The notes: generated by a model not told the origin, from the sequence alone. A stretch of 64,000 nucleotides of DNA from Terebella lapidaria (GCA_949152475.1 OX424562.1:22816209-22880208); one strand, 5' to 3'. Shown: positions 34,683 to 49,600, numbered from the stretch's first letter. A program made the numbers and translations.

Positions 34683-37600
34683 ATGTCTCCGGGTGACAAC
34701 CTGTTGGAGAACATACGCAATGGCAACCTGGAGGCAGTCACGGGGCTGCTCCATGATCTCCAGGAGGAGGAAGGACTGACCGACCTGGCGACTTACGCCC
34801 AGGACACACCTCGCTACTACCTACACGAGGCCTGCGCTCTCGGCCAGGAGGATATCGTCAACCTTCTCATCGCATACTATAAGGATATCAACAGACCGTC
34901 TCCCAAGGTAATTCAACATTTACGTACATCATATGATATGCTCTATTACTATTAGCATGATTAGATTAGAGTTCAGTAGTCTCTGTTATGAGAAGCCCAG
35001 ATTTTAATGTCGCCACATTTCAACATTTTTTTTTGTCAATATGATGTATTTGATCTTTGCTAATTGCATCAAAATGACCACTTCCAGGGTACACCACTGT
35101 ACTTAGCAAGTGAGAATGGCCAGTACAACATTGTAGACAGTCTATTGGTCAACAAGGCAACAGTTACCATGCCAACCGCACGCACAGACAAGTGCCCGTT
35201 CTATGTGTCCGCATTCTATGGGTGGCAGGAGATACTGGATCTGCTTGTAGACTCCACTCCAGGTGATTTTTAGGTTACCGGACCTATGGTCCGATAACCT
35301 ATTGGCATGGCGTTGCGTCCGTCGTCTGTCGTCCGTCGTCCGACGTCCGTCGTCCACATTTTTATCTTTTTTGTTTACAGGCGAATTTTTCTGAAATTTT
35401 GCACAAAAATGCTCAAAAAATAATTCAAGAAGGAGTTATTTTTTAGTTTTTTGATTTTCGCATTTTTTTCAAAATGGCGGCCGTTTTCGACGAAAAATGC
35501 CTGATTTTAGACTTTGGCGGCCATTTTCTCAAAATCTGTTCAGTAACTTTTTTTCTTTTTGATACATAACACTCCTCATATGTACTCCTATGATGTCTAT
35601 GAATTTCGTTGCGCTTGAATTGCTCGAAGTGGGCCATTTTGGGCCCAAACTCGACCCAAATTGGACTTTCCCATGTTAAATTCTCCTATGCTTTATAATG
35701 GGACACATTAAAGCCTAATATCTCACTTAATATTGAGATTAGAGACTAGGAATGAATTGTGGACATATAGGAAATGATATATGCTGAATATTCTCGTGAC
35801 CTTGACTTTGACCTTTGACCTCATTTTCAAGGTCACATGACAAAATGGCTAATATCTCGCTTATTATCGACTTTACAGTTTAGGAATCAATTGTGAACAT
35901 ATAGGAAATGATATATGCTGAATATTTTCGTGACCTTGAATTTGACCTTTGACCTCATTTCCAAGGTCACAGGACAAAATTGCTAATATCTCGCTTATTA
36001 TCGACTTTACAGCTTAGGAATCAATTGTGAACATATAGGAAATGATATATGCTGAATATTCTCGTGACCTTGAATTTGACCTTTGACCTCATTTTCAAGG
36101 TCACAGGACAAAATGGCCAATATCTTGCTTATTAGCGACTTTACAGCTTAGGAATCTATTGTGAACATATAGGAAATGATATATGCTGAAAATTCTCATG
36201 ATCCTGAATTTGACCTTTGATTTCATTTTCAAGGTCACATGACAAAATGGCTAATATCTTGCTTATTATCGACTTTACAGCTTAGGAATCAATTGTGAAC
36301 ATATAGGAAATGATATATGCTGAAAATTCTCATGACCCTGAATTTGACCTTTGACCTCATTTTCAAGGTCACATGACAAAATGGCTAATATCTTGCTTAT
36401 TATCGACTTTACAGCTTAGGAATCAATTGTGAACATATAGGAAATGATATATGCTGAATATTCTCATGACCTTGAATTTGACCTTTGACCTCATTTCCAA
36501 GGTCACAGGACAAAATTGCTAATATATCGCTTATTATCGACTTTACAGCTTAGGAATCAATTGTGAACATATAGGAAATGATATATGCTGAATATTCTCG
36601 TGACCTTGAATTTGACCTTTGACCTCATTTTCAAGGTCACAGGACAAAATGGCAAATATCTTGCTTGTTAGCGACTTTACAGCTTAGGAATCAATTGTGA
36701 ACATATTGGAAATGATATATGCTGAATATTCTAGTGACCTTGAATTTGACTTTTGACCTCATTTTCAAGGTCAACAGGACAAAATGGCTAATATCTTGCT
36801 TATTATCGACTTTACAGCTTAGGAATCAATTGTGAACATATAGGAAATGATATATGCTAAATATTCTAGTGACCTTGAATTTGACTTTTGACCTCATTTT
36901 CAAGGTCAACAGGACAAAATGGCTAATATCTTGCTTATTATCGACTTTACAGCTTAGGAATCAATTGTGAACATATAGGAAATGATATATTCTGAATATT
37001 TTAATGATATTGAATTTGACCTTTGACCTAAATTTCAAGGTCAGTCATTTTATTTTCAAAGTCAGATTACAAAATGGCTTATATCTCGCTTATTATCAAA
37101 TTTACAGCTTAGGGGTCCATAGTGAACATATAGGAAATGATGTATGCTGAATAGTTTGGTGATCTAGAATTTAACCTTTGATCCCATTTTCACGGTTAGA
37201 GATATGGCGATTTCAGTGGTCACCTTGAATTTGACCTTCAACTTTCTCGGCTTAACTCTGTATATTTCTCCGGTAACCTTTCTAGCCCATTGGGCTAATT
37301 TTCAATTATAAATATTTACCAAATACCTTCATTCCAAGATGGCATGTCTTTCAAGCAAAATCTTATCTATACTCAAGTGTCTTTCCACCCGGATTAAAGC
37401 TGAATTTCCAAACCTGATATGCCTCCTCACCATGTTGGTTCAGGTGTGGAGGAGGACACATTCACGACACGCTGGTGCCTGGAGGCAGCTGTCTTGGGCG
37501 GTCAGGGACCTCTCGTCAAGGTCTGGTTCAACAAACTGCGCCGTCTTCTCAACTCAGACGACACATACAAACTCATGCCAGAACTCGTCACAAAAGCATG

Positions 37601-40600
37601 CCAAGGTCAGTGATAACCATCGCCTAATCTCAAAATGCCTCTATTGAAAATGTTGTGAAAACTATTTACTTTGTTATGAACTATTACTTGGCACAATGCA
37701 TTCAACCCATGGGCATCTTTCCACTTCCCCATCAGCTGAGCATCCACATATCATTGAATACCTGCTGACTTGTGGGGCACAACTGTCTCCGGAGATTGTG
37801 GAGCAGTTCCCGGAGACAATCGGCGAGGTTCTTGCAGCAAATCTCCTGCCAATGGCTGGGCACAATGAGGATGAGTCTGAAACCAGACGGTGCAGCACAC
37901 CACCGGACAATGTGTTTGTATGTAGAGGCTCAGCTTGTGGCATTGTACAATAAGTTCATTAAAAGTTCAAAACTTTTTGGTGAAATTTCCTGAAAAAAAA
38001 GTTTCAAATGTATGAGTCTGTATAGTCAGTGCTTTTATCTTGATTTTACATTTCCCAAGTATACAAATTTCTTGTGCCAGTTTAGCAAGTTAGGGTTACA
38101 GAAGAATCTACAATACTTGTAGCTTCACCGTCTAGTGTTGATTCAAAATATGTTCTGCCTCCAGCTGGTAGCCCAGTGGAGCGGCAAGAATCTACACCTG
38201 TTCCATGAGCAGTGGTTGACACCATACACCAGCGCACTCACAGTTCTAGATATCAGCAGCAACCACCTGATGGCGCTGCCGTCTGTTGTCCCGTGGGGCT
38301 TCGACAACTTGACCCGACTCGACTTATCAAACAATATCCTGCTTGCATTGTCAGCCCCACAGACAAGAAGCATCGCTTGCACCAAGTAAGTGCCTATTGC
38401 TTAAACCACGAATGATCCGATCGAGTAGTATTTTTTATTTGAATACCCAAAAAGTCAAACATCTCAAAGGTACAACCAACATGCAACAGATATTTGTTGA
38501 GTTTGTTTGTGTACTTTCAGGTTGGAAAGTATTAATCTGTCACACAACAGCTTGCAAAGAATTCCATCGGAAATATTCCACTTGCCTGAGTTGAAGAGAC
38601 TGGATCTTTCCCATAATAAGATCCTGGACCTTGCTGAGTTCCAGACAACTGCCGACCCAGACATTGATCACATTGAGGAAAAGTTCATGCAAGGAATTGA
38701 TCCTATTTACAAAAATGCTCAAGCTTGCATCCATATTACCCGAGAAGGCCCTAAAAGTCCGGTCAGGCAGTCCGGAATGATAAGTGAGTGTTTTGTTGTT
38801 GCTCAACATGTCACTGTAGAAAAGTTTCAAACATCCTGTGTTATTCATAAAAGTGATAAAATTTCACATATGCATACTTTAAACCACTGCTTTGTGCTTT
38901 CCTGTTAAATAATATTCTTGGACTTATTTGTGTAACAGTAACTTAACTGGTTACTCAGTACTATGTACAACAATGTTTGTGAGATTCAGAGTTCAGATTC
39001 GTCAATGTTACCATGGTGACAATTCCTCTCCCCATGCGCAGGTTTCGACCAGGTGTGGAGCTGCCTCTCACTGCAGTACCTGGACCTCTCGTACAACGCC
39101 CTGGCTGAACTCCCTCCACAACTGCACATGTGCGGAGAACTGCTCTCCCTGCGAGTGGCGAACAACAAGTTGTCACTATTACTGGCCCCCTGGCCCTGCC
39201 CTCTGGTCAGTAGCACTTCGAGGGCAGGTGTAACGTTGAGTCTGCAGCTGTTACTCCTTCAATATAACACTAATAGCGTGTTTTCAAAAGGATTTTCATT
39301 TAATTGTGAACTCTATGTGACCATTTCTCAGCTATATGGAATTTCACAGATAGTAACAGTTATCAATGACATCATTTGCTCTTTCTAGCCAAGTAGAAAG
39401 CCTTTTACTGAATACATTACTACATTCTATATTCTTGACAGGAAATGCTGGACATATCAGACAATGTCCTGACAGAGCTGCCTGACTCCATTGACCAGTA
39501 CTGGGATAGAACACTCAGCAAGCTGTTTGTACACCACAACTCACTGACCTGTATACCTCACTCAGTCTGCCAACTCAGTGAGTCCAAAAAAAATGTAAAG
39601 TCAAGTACACTCGTATATAATATATTAGTGAATTGTATCATACTAATGAAACACTGGGTAGAATATTCACTTGGACTTGCACTGGAAAGAAAGTCCCAAT
39701 CTGGAAGAAATCATTGTATACACTTGGAAGAAACATGTAGACATCATAAACTGATACAGATTACTCTCACAAACTTGTAACATGACATGATACAGTATAC
39801 ATAACTCCCATCTCTCAGTGAATCTAACCAACCAATTGTTTCACAGAGAACCTCCAGGTGTTGGACGTGTCACACAATGAGCTGGAGACAGTGCCGAGCC
39901 CCGAGATCTGGCAGTGCGGCCGACTGGAGGAACTCAGACTGGCTCACAACAAACTCAGCTATGCACCCAGTGACAGGTGGGTGCTTGTGGTATAATATTA
40001 AGTCAACAAAAACCCTAGTGCAATTTACATTAGAACCATCAACCTTTCCTTGTCATGCGAAATGATAAATAACACAGCCCAAAGGGCTTGAAATACCAAG
40101 AAGCTCATGAATAGTGACAAAAATAACGATGGACCAATGTCACTATGAAAGGAATAACCCACTCACCAGTGGTCAATAATAATATGTTGTTAGTTACTTG
40201 GATTCACGGTGAACTGCTGCCTCTTGGTATTTGAAGCTCTTTTATACAGCATACGAGGAAAAGTATTCATCGTGTTTCCTTGACTCGTCATGTTTATGCC
40301 CACCTGTGATGTAGTTCATGCCTGTTACGTAACATGGCCCGGCGTGTCGGAGGTTCCATCAGTGAAGACTTCTGGTCAGAGGACCCGGCAGACCATCCAA
40401 TCATCTTCCAGCACTCGCTGTCTGACCTGGACCTATCCTACAATCGCCTTCGTTCCGTCCCGCCCGTCGTCTGCTCTTTGACAAACCTTCGACAGCTCCT
40501 CCTTAACCAGTAGGTGGCACCACTACCATGTACACATAATGCCTCAAATTTGAGCCTTTCATGGTCAAGTGTCATAATATTGTACAAAAATACCTAAATA

Positions 40601-43600
40601 CATCATTTGACTCAACTACAGAGATCACTGCATCTCCATTGAACATTGAAATATTATGACTTTGTGTCAGTTAACTCTGCTTGTATTAAAAGTTTATCCT
40701 ACAATTTTTTCCAGTAACCCTGACCTACAGATCCTACCGCCTGCCCTGGGGAACCTACAAGAATGCTTCGAGCTCGGCCTTGCTGGAACACACATCATCA
40801 ATGTTCCCCGCAACCTCATACATAGTCAGTGAAAAGGCATCATTATATAAATTCAAACTTTTGTGTTGATATTTACAGTTTTGATATTATGTCACTTAAT
40901 ATGTCGGCACAAAAGAATATTATGCATGTGTAGTGAAAATCGTTTTTCTGAGTCCCATCAAAATTGACAAGAGAAAGGGATATTATGGCTGATGTAAGAT
41001 TTGTAACTATTTAAATTTTTTGTGTTTTAGGTACACCACAGAGAGTGCGGGCGATTCTTGCTCACCTCAAACATCTGCTTCGAGGCGCCGTGCCCTTCAA
41101 CGAGATCAAACTCATGATTGTTGGCCGGGAGGTCAGAGAATAATTTTGATGATGTCACTCAAACATTTGTGCACATGTAAATCACATATAGAACAGTCAT
41201 ACATTGATAACCGGTAGAAATTGGATCAACACCCATGAATTTGTCGACTTCACAAACTTGTGTCAAGGGAATTTTTGGTTCTGCCCATTTTCAGAAAAAG
41301 GGTAAATCGTCATTGGTGGCCCTGCTCAAGAATAAGTCCCTTCCCAAGAACGTGGCCACGAACGGAATTATTATCCACGACTGGAAAGTCTCGGGATCAT
41401 CAGCACAGCGGAAAGTCAAGGACAGGATCACGGTATGTAATCAAATCCCTAATAGTGGATGGTTTGACAGGCACAGACACAACCCTGGTACATAATCAAA
41501 CACGTCGTCAAGGCATATGATTGCCGAATTCAATCAAGTACTTTTTCGTCACAAGATATAATTGAACACCGAATAATATTTCTACTGATTCACAATTTTT
41601 TTATATCTGTATATCCATATATTCAGAGGAAAGACTTCCCAGATGTAACATTTCAAATTTGGGACTTTGCTGGCCAGTTGGACTTCTATATCACCCACAA
41701 GTTGTTCCTGTCACCGTGTGCTGTGTATCTTGTGGTTTATGATCTCAGACTGCATCGAGAAGGCATTAAAAGTATCAAGCCTTGGCTACTAGACATCGAG
41801 GTACCCTGGCTTGTGCAATATTGAAAATTATATTCCTCTGATAAAGATGTGATTCGAATGAGATCAGGGGGATGGTTCATACATTTGAGTTATAATCTTT
41901 GTACCCAATACCAAGGGGATTTTCAAACAATAATATCCTTTGATATTCCACCTGGTTGGAAGTAGCAAATATCACTTTAATTTTCTGTAAAATTTCATAT
42001 CTACAGGCCCACGCACCCCACTCCCATGTTATCGTTGTTGGCACTTTCCTTGACTACCTAAACAAAGATGGCCGCTCACGTCTGCCAGATCTCCATGCGG
42101 AGATCCGAAAACTGTACCAAAAATCCCACGGCTACCCTCAAATTGACGACATTGTGGACGTGTCGTGTAAGACGAAGGAAGGCCGCGATACACTGATCGA
42201 GGCCGTGTTCACGTCCGCGTACAGGATGGAGTACCGAGGAGCGACAAGGAGATCTCCGTCATTCAGCAAATCAACACGGTCAGAGGAGCCTGTCATTGGT
42301 CGAATGGTCAGTCGTAGGGCCTGTTTCAATTTACTCCACTTAAGTTATTTCCTTAGCTAAGATATTGTTATAAATTCATGTCAAATGGGTGATACCTTGA
42401 AAGTAGTGCAACCTCGTCATCAATAGCAATGGAATGGTTTGTTAATATTTATCTTAATAACATACCTTGAAATTTCTGTGTTCACTGCAGGTACCGAAGA
42501 GCTATTTGGACCTACGAAATGAAGTGAAGTTGGAATCATACAGTAGGCGGCGGAATGGAAGACTGCCCATACTGAACACCGACGAAGTGTTAAAAATAGC
42601 CTCAACTATTCCAGACAGTGACATCCTCACAATGGAGGAACTGGATCTTGGTATGTTTATGTGCCATCTCTAGAATCACATACTGTAAACTCTGAAATAT
42701 TAGCGTCCATCAAGTTTAGCGATTTTACCAAAGTGGACGATTGGCGGCCATTCAAGTTAGCGGGTGGATGACAGAAACAGAAAAGCAAACCTGTATTTTA
42801 TGACTTAGCATCCATAAATATTAGCTATATTTTCCAAAATACTAAAATGCTAAATAAGTGGACGCTAATACGTTCTGGGTTCAAAGTATTGGTTTGTTTG
42901 TTATAGTGATGGTGTCGTAACTACTGCATGTGACTTGATGTTTATTGTTTTGTATTCATATTAATCATCCTGTGTTTATCAAAAACCTTAATGCTTGCAG
43001 ATACATGCACATTACTGATACATATTCTACAACTTTCTTTCAAAATAGCGTTAACAAATTGTCCCAAAAATCTTTCAAAAACAAAAATAGCCTGAGACTT
43101 ACGAGTACTTGTCTGTATTTGTAAACCTCAAGCTGCTTTTGCATAACATGGTTCATTGCACTAACTGTTTGACCATACATTTCTACACAAACACATTTGT
43201 TTACCCCGTTTTGTGTTATTGGTACATGTATATTGTTTGTTGTGTTCGCTCACCACCCACACGCATGTCCCCAGCGGTCAGCTTTCTGCACGAGGCGGGG
43301 TACATTCTACACTATGACTGCACCTTGAGAGGTCTGAACCAGCTCCACTTCACCGACCCTTCCTGGCTGGCTGACATGCTCTCCAAACTTATCACAGTCG
43401 ATGTGAGCAACTCGCCCCTGTCCCTGCCGAGAATGTTCTTGTAGCTCTTGTTCTGTGCGATGTGGCATGTTTGTGACTAGAATTGTGAAGAATTTGATGT
43501 CAAAATTTTCAGATAAAGTGTACATGTGTAGTTTGACATTTTATCATTATGTTTTGAATTGTAATCATAATTTTCATGTAGTCTCATGTTACCCAAAAAA

Positions 43601-46600
43601 ACCTATAAAGTTATACAACTGATTTAATTGAATAATAGGTGTTTGAAGTTGCTAGCTATAAAGTTCAAACATTTGAGTTCCAGCTGGTTATTGGCAAGTA
43701 GGGACTTTTTTCATTCAGTTCTAATACATACTTACACCCAGGAGGCACACCAGTGTGTGAAGGATGGTTTGTTGGACCTGGGGTTCGCCCAGTCTCTACT
43801 CTTGAAAAACCAGACCCACAAGTCTGCTACTCTCGGCCAGTATGTGGACCTCTTAGAACAGTTCAACATCGCCCTGCTGCTTGATGAGAGCAGGTAGGCT
43901 ATGATTATCAGTTACTTATGACTGCTCCTATCTCCCATGCATTATTTCCCACGTGGACCCTTTGCTGTTCCTTCCAGAAAGATATATTTTTACGTAGTGA
44001 TAATCTTTCTAATATATCATTAGAAATCTTGACATTGGATGAATTGTGATGTACATTGTATGTTAAAAAAACATGCCAATTATCTTTGTCAGATTGCTGC
44101 TACCTTCAAAGCTACACAACACTCGACCCTCCACCATTGATGAGTCACTGACACGTGACAACTATTCTGTGCTACACCGAGTGTACTACATGAAATGTGT
44201 GCCCACGGGTTTTTGGCCCCGCATCATTATCCAGTTTGTGACGATGTTACAGCGAGTCTGCAAGCAAATCATATTTCCAATAGAGCTTTCCGGCACTGAA
44301 AGGTCGGAGCCCTCAGGAAAACAAGATCTTGAGTGGGAGAGGCTGAGGTCAGTAAGATTTCGAGACTTACGATTTTGATCTTTTGCCATGATGTTCATCC
44401 CTTGATTTAAACCTGCTTGATTGTGTGCTATATCTCTGTACTTTGTGTGTTTGTATACTTATTGCCATCTTTAAACGACTGTAGTTATCACTGTGATTGA
44501 CCTGTCCTTTAAAATTTAGTCATGAGAAGATCAGACTGTCAACGCATCTTCACCTTTATTGACACTTTCAATATCTCCCCTCAGGATATCATATGGCTCC
44601 ACTTTCAATATCTCCCCTCAGGATATCATATGGCTCCCTGCCTCTCTCCCACCGGCCTGTCCACGTGGCCTACTGGCAGCAGGGTATCGCCCTGGACTTC
44701 CAGGAGGGGGCCCTAGTGGTCGAGCCTTGTAAGAACATCCTCCCCAAACGCCAGTCCCCAGAGGATGGGGTAGTTATCACCGTGGCGACCAGCAGCAGGG
44801 AGAATTACTCCGTCATGGGCTTCGCTGTCGACCAGCTGGAGTCCATCATATCACAGTGGTTCTCAGGTAAACTATTTTCTGATTCAATAGGCGAGAGTCT
44901 GGAAAACTGAAAATTGGAAAACTATATTGTAGTCTACTCAGATGATATCACAATGTGTGTTCATTGGAGGTTATGAAGGTTCATGAAAACTGTAATAATA
45001 TCTGCTTCAAATATATCCTCAAGTCTCAGGCATATGAATAAATATCAAAATACATCGAAAGTACAGGAAAAACTGCCTGATGTGTTCCACATTATTCAAC
45101 TGCCTCAAAGAATCTCTGATTTTGCTCATGCGCAGGTTTGATAGACGATGCCAATCCGATCAAGCGATGTATCCCATGTCCTGGCTGTGTGGATAAGCAG
45201 GAGCGCATTGACGTGTGTCCGGAAATGTTTCTCTTCACTGTACAAGACTGTGTCTCCCAGTACCTCGCGGACGAACACGTCAAGTCAGTCATAAACAATC
45301 AAAGTTATATCTGTTCTTTGGTTACTGGCATTGGGATCATCATTTGTTACCTTTCACAGGTATTTAGTGCTAATATGCTTTCCAAGCTACTCGGTATCGA
45401 TATCGATGTCTTTGAATGCCCTTAGATACCAGTGCCCCAAGTGTCAGAAGTCAGACATTACTCCGGAGGAGCTGATCCCAGACTTCACGCTGTATGACCT
45501 CCCTCACTACTTACACCTTAACCGAGAGGACATCGTGTTTGACATCCAGCACGACCTCATCGGCAGCGGCGGTGAAGGCTATGTGTACAAGGGGACTTTT
45601 GGTACATCCATGATAGCGTACAAACAGAGCGCGGTGTACCAGTCCATTCAGAACTGTCGACCACAGCTGCTGGAGTCTGGAAGGATTGGCAGTGGTGATG
45701 GTTTGGCCGTGTTGCCATGGGAACTGGAACAGAGTTCAGAGATTGACCAATCAGGAGCGAGCATGGCAGGTCACATGACTCGTTGCAGTACCACAGAGAG
45801 TGTGGCATCCAGTCTGGACTCTGTTAAATGGCTTGTTCAGTACAAGGTAGGCCTGAATGTAGCTGCAGCAAGTTAAATTTGAGGTGAATGCATGTAACTG
45901 TTCATATACAGTGGATCCTGTGTTAAAGATCACCCGGTTTGAGAGACCACCCTGTGTTTTAAGACCGCTCCACTTGGTCCCAAGAGGCCTTTTACCATGT
46001 AAATGAACCTGCCATGAGAGACCACCTGTCATTTAAGACCACCTTTTGGGGGTCCCTTGGGTGGTCTCAAAACACAGGATCCACTGTACTCCGATGTAAT
46101 AACAACATACATTGTAATACTAATGTTACTTTACAAACCAAATGTTGTGATGCAAAAATATACCATCTTTTTAAAAAAAATATCCCAGGAGAATAGCCTA
46201 TAAGAAGTCCAGAAGTTCTTCAGGGAAAACCATCCCAGAAAACATGCAGAATACATTGAATGTGTTAACGTCAGAAATGACTAAACATAAAGTAATCACA
46301 ACTAGTGATTGTAAAATTGCTCGCTTGAGTTTGCGACCATTTCTGTACCTATCTTTTCTCCATCCAGTTACTGCCAGCATTCCAGGACTTTCGCAAGGAG
46401 GTGTCCCTGCTCAGTACCTTGGATCACCCGTGTGTGGTGTCCTTGCTGGGGGTGCTCCCTCCACACCTGGGCTACGTCATGGAGCTGGCCACCCTTGGGA
46501 GCCTCAATGATGTCTTGGAGCAGATGTACCGGGAGAAGGTGGAGCTCCGGCCTCTGGGACAGCCTCGGGAGAGGACGGACATCCTGCTGGACAGGATGAT

Positions 46601-49600
46601 AACCTTCAAGATTGTCTACCAGGTCCATACTCTATTGTTATTATGTGTCTATGGATAAGGTTAGAGTTGGAATAAGATGGTTTCCTGCTCATGATTTGTG
46701 TTCATGAAAGTGATGTGTATTTGTAGCAAAGCATTTCTCAGTAATAAATGATCCAAGATCTATACAAACTTTGTTGATATTTCATGAGTGTAAATGAACT
46801 GGTTTGCATGTACTGATTTTGTCCTTTGTGGGATGAGACACGAAGTTTGTAAGACAAAATGCTATGTACCGGTTAGCTTTTGATATTGAATTATTGATCC
46901 TCCACAGATGGCTTCAGGCCTGGAGTACCTGCACGAAAGGAAAGTTGTCTACAAGGACTTAAAGCCGAGGAACGTTCTCGTGTGGAGCCTGGACCCCGAC
47001 CAGTCCACTAACGTCAAGTTGTCGGACTACGGCCTCTCTTCCTACCTGACCCCCCAAGGAGTGCGGGGGTGTGAGGGAACCCTGGGGTACCAGGCACCTG
47101 AGATGAGACATGGCAGCAGCTACAACCAAAAGGTTTGTATGAACTTGGATTTGGCATTTTTCTTAATATCAGATACGTTCTGAAGACCGTAGTTGTTGTA
47201 AGATGTTGCAGAGATCATCAAACCAACAACTTTACACATGCAGGTCGACATATTTGCCCTGGGGATGGTGATTTTCCAGCTGTTCACTGGTATGCAGCTG
47301 TTTGCCAACCTACCATCAGTGATCATACCCAAACAGATCCAAGCTGGACTCAGGCCTGACCTCAAGGTACAGTATTGTGGTTCATGTACTGGTATATACT
47401 ATACTAAAAAAAAAAGCATGCTCCATATTCTTCTGCTGCACAAAAATATTGGTCTTGTTGTGCAGACATTTATGGCAGGGATGCAATTCTACCTTTATGT
47501 TTCTTGCAATACTCTAACCACATAATCACATATGACAATTATGATGGTAATGGATTTCAGGATTGATGTCCATCAGTTATAAGCATGTTGACTCCAAAAT
47601 GTTGACAATTCTCCCTACAGGACAGCCACCTTGACCCTGACCTGCCCAAACTGGTAGCACTGATGAAGACGTGTTGGGCATCTGACCCGTCGGCTCGGCC
47701 CGTCTCCGCGGAGGTCACGGCACAGATCCGCGACCCGAGCTTCTGGACCCTGTCACGCGTCATCTCACCACGCATAGAGCTCATGTCATGTGTCGGTCTG
47801 GAGTCAAGCGGAAGTGAGGTAATGGAGAGCGTGGGTCATTTCAATGTTTTGACTCACTGTAGACTCAAAAATGAACACTAATGTGAAATATTGTTTCTAC
47901 TGTATTCTACTGTATTCACAAATACGCCAGTCAAATTAAAATCATAATTCAGAATACCGTGTTGCTTCTAATACAGTGGTCCCCCTCAGATAAGACCTAC
48001 CCTTCTGCCACAAAATTAAGGTCTTATCTAAGGGGATGTCTTATTAGAGGGGTTCATTTACATGTTAAAGTCATTCTAGCCCCACAAGAAAAAGTCTTTA
48101 CAGAGGGGGAAGTCTTTCTTGAGGGGGGTCTTATCTGAGGGGGACCACTGTAGTAGCACGGCGAGCCAAAGCAAGACCTCCTGCAGCAGCGCACACAAAA
48201 ATGAGGTCAAATTCAAGAAAAACACTGAATAATATACCTATAGCCTTCAATACCCTTTATTAAGATTCAAATAACATAAATATGTGGATTGGAACACTCC
48301 AAGACATTATTAGAAAGACATAGAATGAATTACAAGGCTACGAAAAGCGAATATTTTGGGGAAAAGAAGGGGGCGCTCTTCTATTAGGGCACGTGCTACT
48401 ATTAGGACCAATACGGTAGTGAGGATGTGCTGGTCTGAAGTACTATTCAATTTGATTTTGATCACTATGAATGTTTCTTCAACACGGTCGGTGCCTGAAA
48501 ATAAATACAAATCCCTCGTTAATCAGAGTATCTTACAGCACACAGACACGCTGAATGTTTTTCTGTACTCTGTCCAGACGAGTGAAGACGTACTCCACCT
48601 GGTGTCTGGTGTAGATGCGTCCCATGCCGATGCTTGCTGTTACTCAGTGACCCCCTCCCGTGGCTTACTGGGTAGACGCAGGCCTCTCGCCAACACCAAC
48701 AAATCTAATGTTGTGTGCATGGCCCACATTGGACCAGCGCTAGTCATAGGCTGTGAGGTTTGTATTACATAGATTATCAACAGAGTGTGAATAAGAAGAT
48801 AAATGTTATAGAGGGTTGCTATAAAAAGTAAACAAAAAACTTGAGGTTTTATCTACAGTTTGACACCTGATATTAAGTATTCAATAATGCAGTGATGTAC
48901 ATGGATATCATGCAGGATCCAGCTATACGAGTGTACAACACACACCAGTACAAAGAGGCCTGTACACCATATGAGACCGAGGATGTCCCACTAGCCATCG
49001 TGTACAAGAAAGTCCAGGTACTTACTCTTTGCTTACCATGACTAATAAATGATGACCTGTCATACGTCTGAAGTCTGAATATCAACCTCCTATGTTATAA
49101 AGAAGCCTGTTACATTGTATGTGTTTCTCCAAAATATTTCCAAACGAGACAATCAGAGATTGCAGACCCTCGCCCTTCAGATTTAGTCACTAAAATTAGG
49201 CGATAATTGGGAGTTTTGGTCTTAAGACCATCGGTTGTACGCCATACGATTGGGAATTGGCCAAAGAAAAATACAAAAATAGGTTGAACATTTAATATTG
49301 ATTAGAACCGGAGTTATAGTCAATTATGTGATTTTATTTTTTCAGTTGCCATGGCAACCGTTTTCAGCCGATTTTGGCAAAATTTGAAAGGGATTGAGCC
49401 ACTTTCATAGCACTCCAGCCCTATAAATTTCAAATCTATCGGACCGTTTGCCTTTGAGTTATGAGCGCAGACATTTGCACTGAAACGTCGCTGGCCAAAA
49501 ATAACCGAAATCGTGACCCCCAATTTTTCGACATCGGGCGATAATGAAGAGTTTTCGTCGTACGACCGTCGGTCGTACACCAAACGATCGGGAATTGGCC

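Noticed and set aside
35770-37200. CRISPR-like regular array
   Set aside because: The whole 134-bp unit repeats with no alternation of constant repeats and unique spacers, and the context is a eukaryotic intron.
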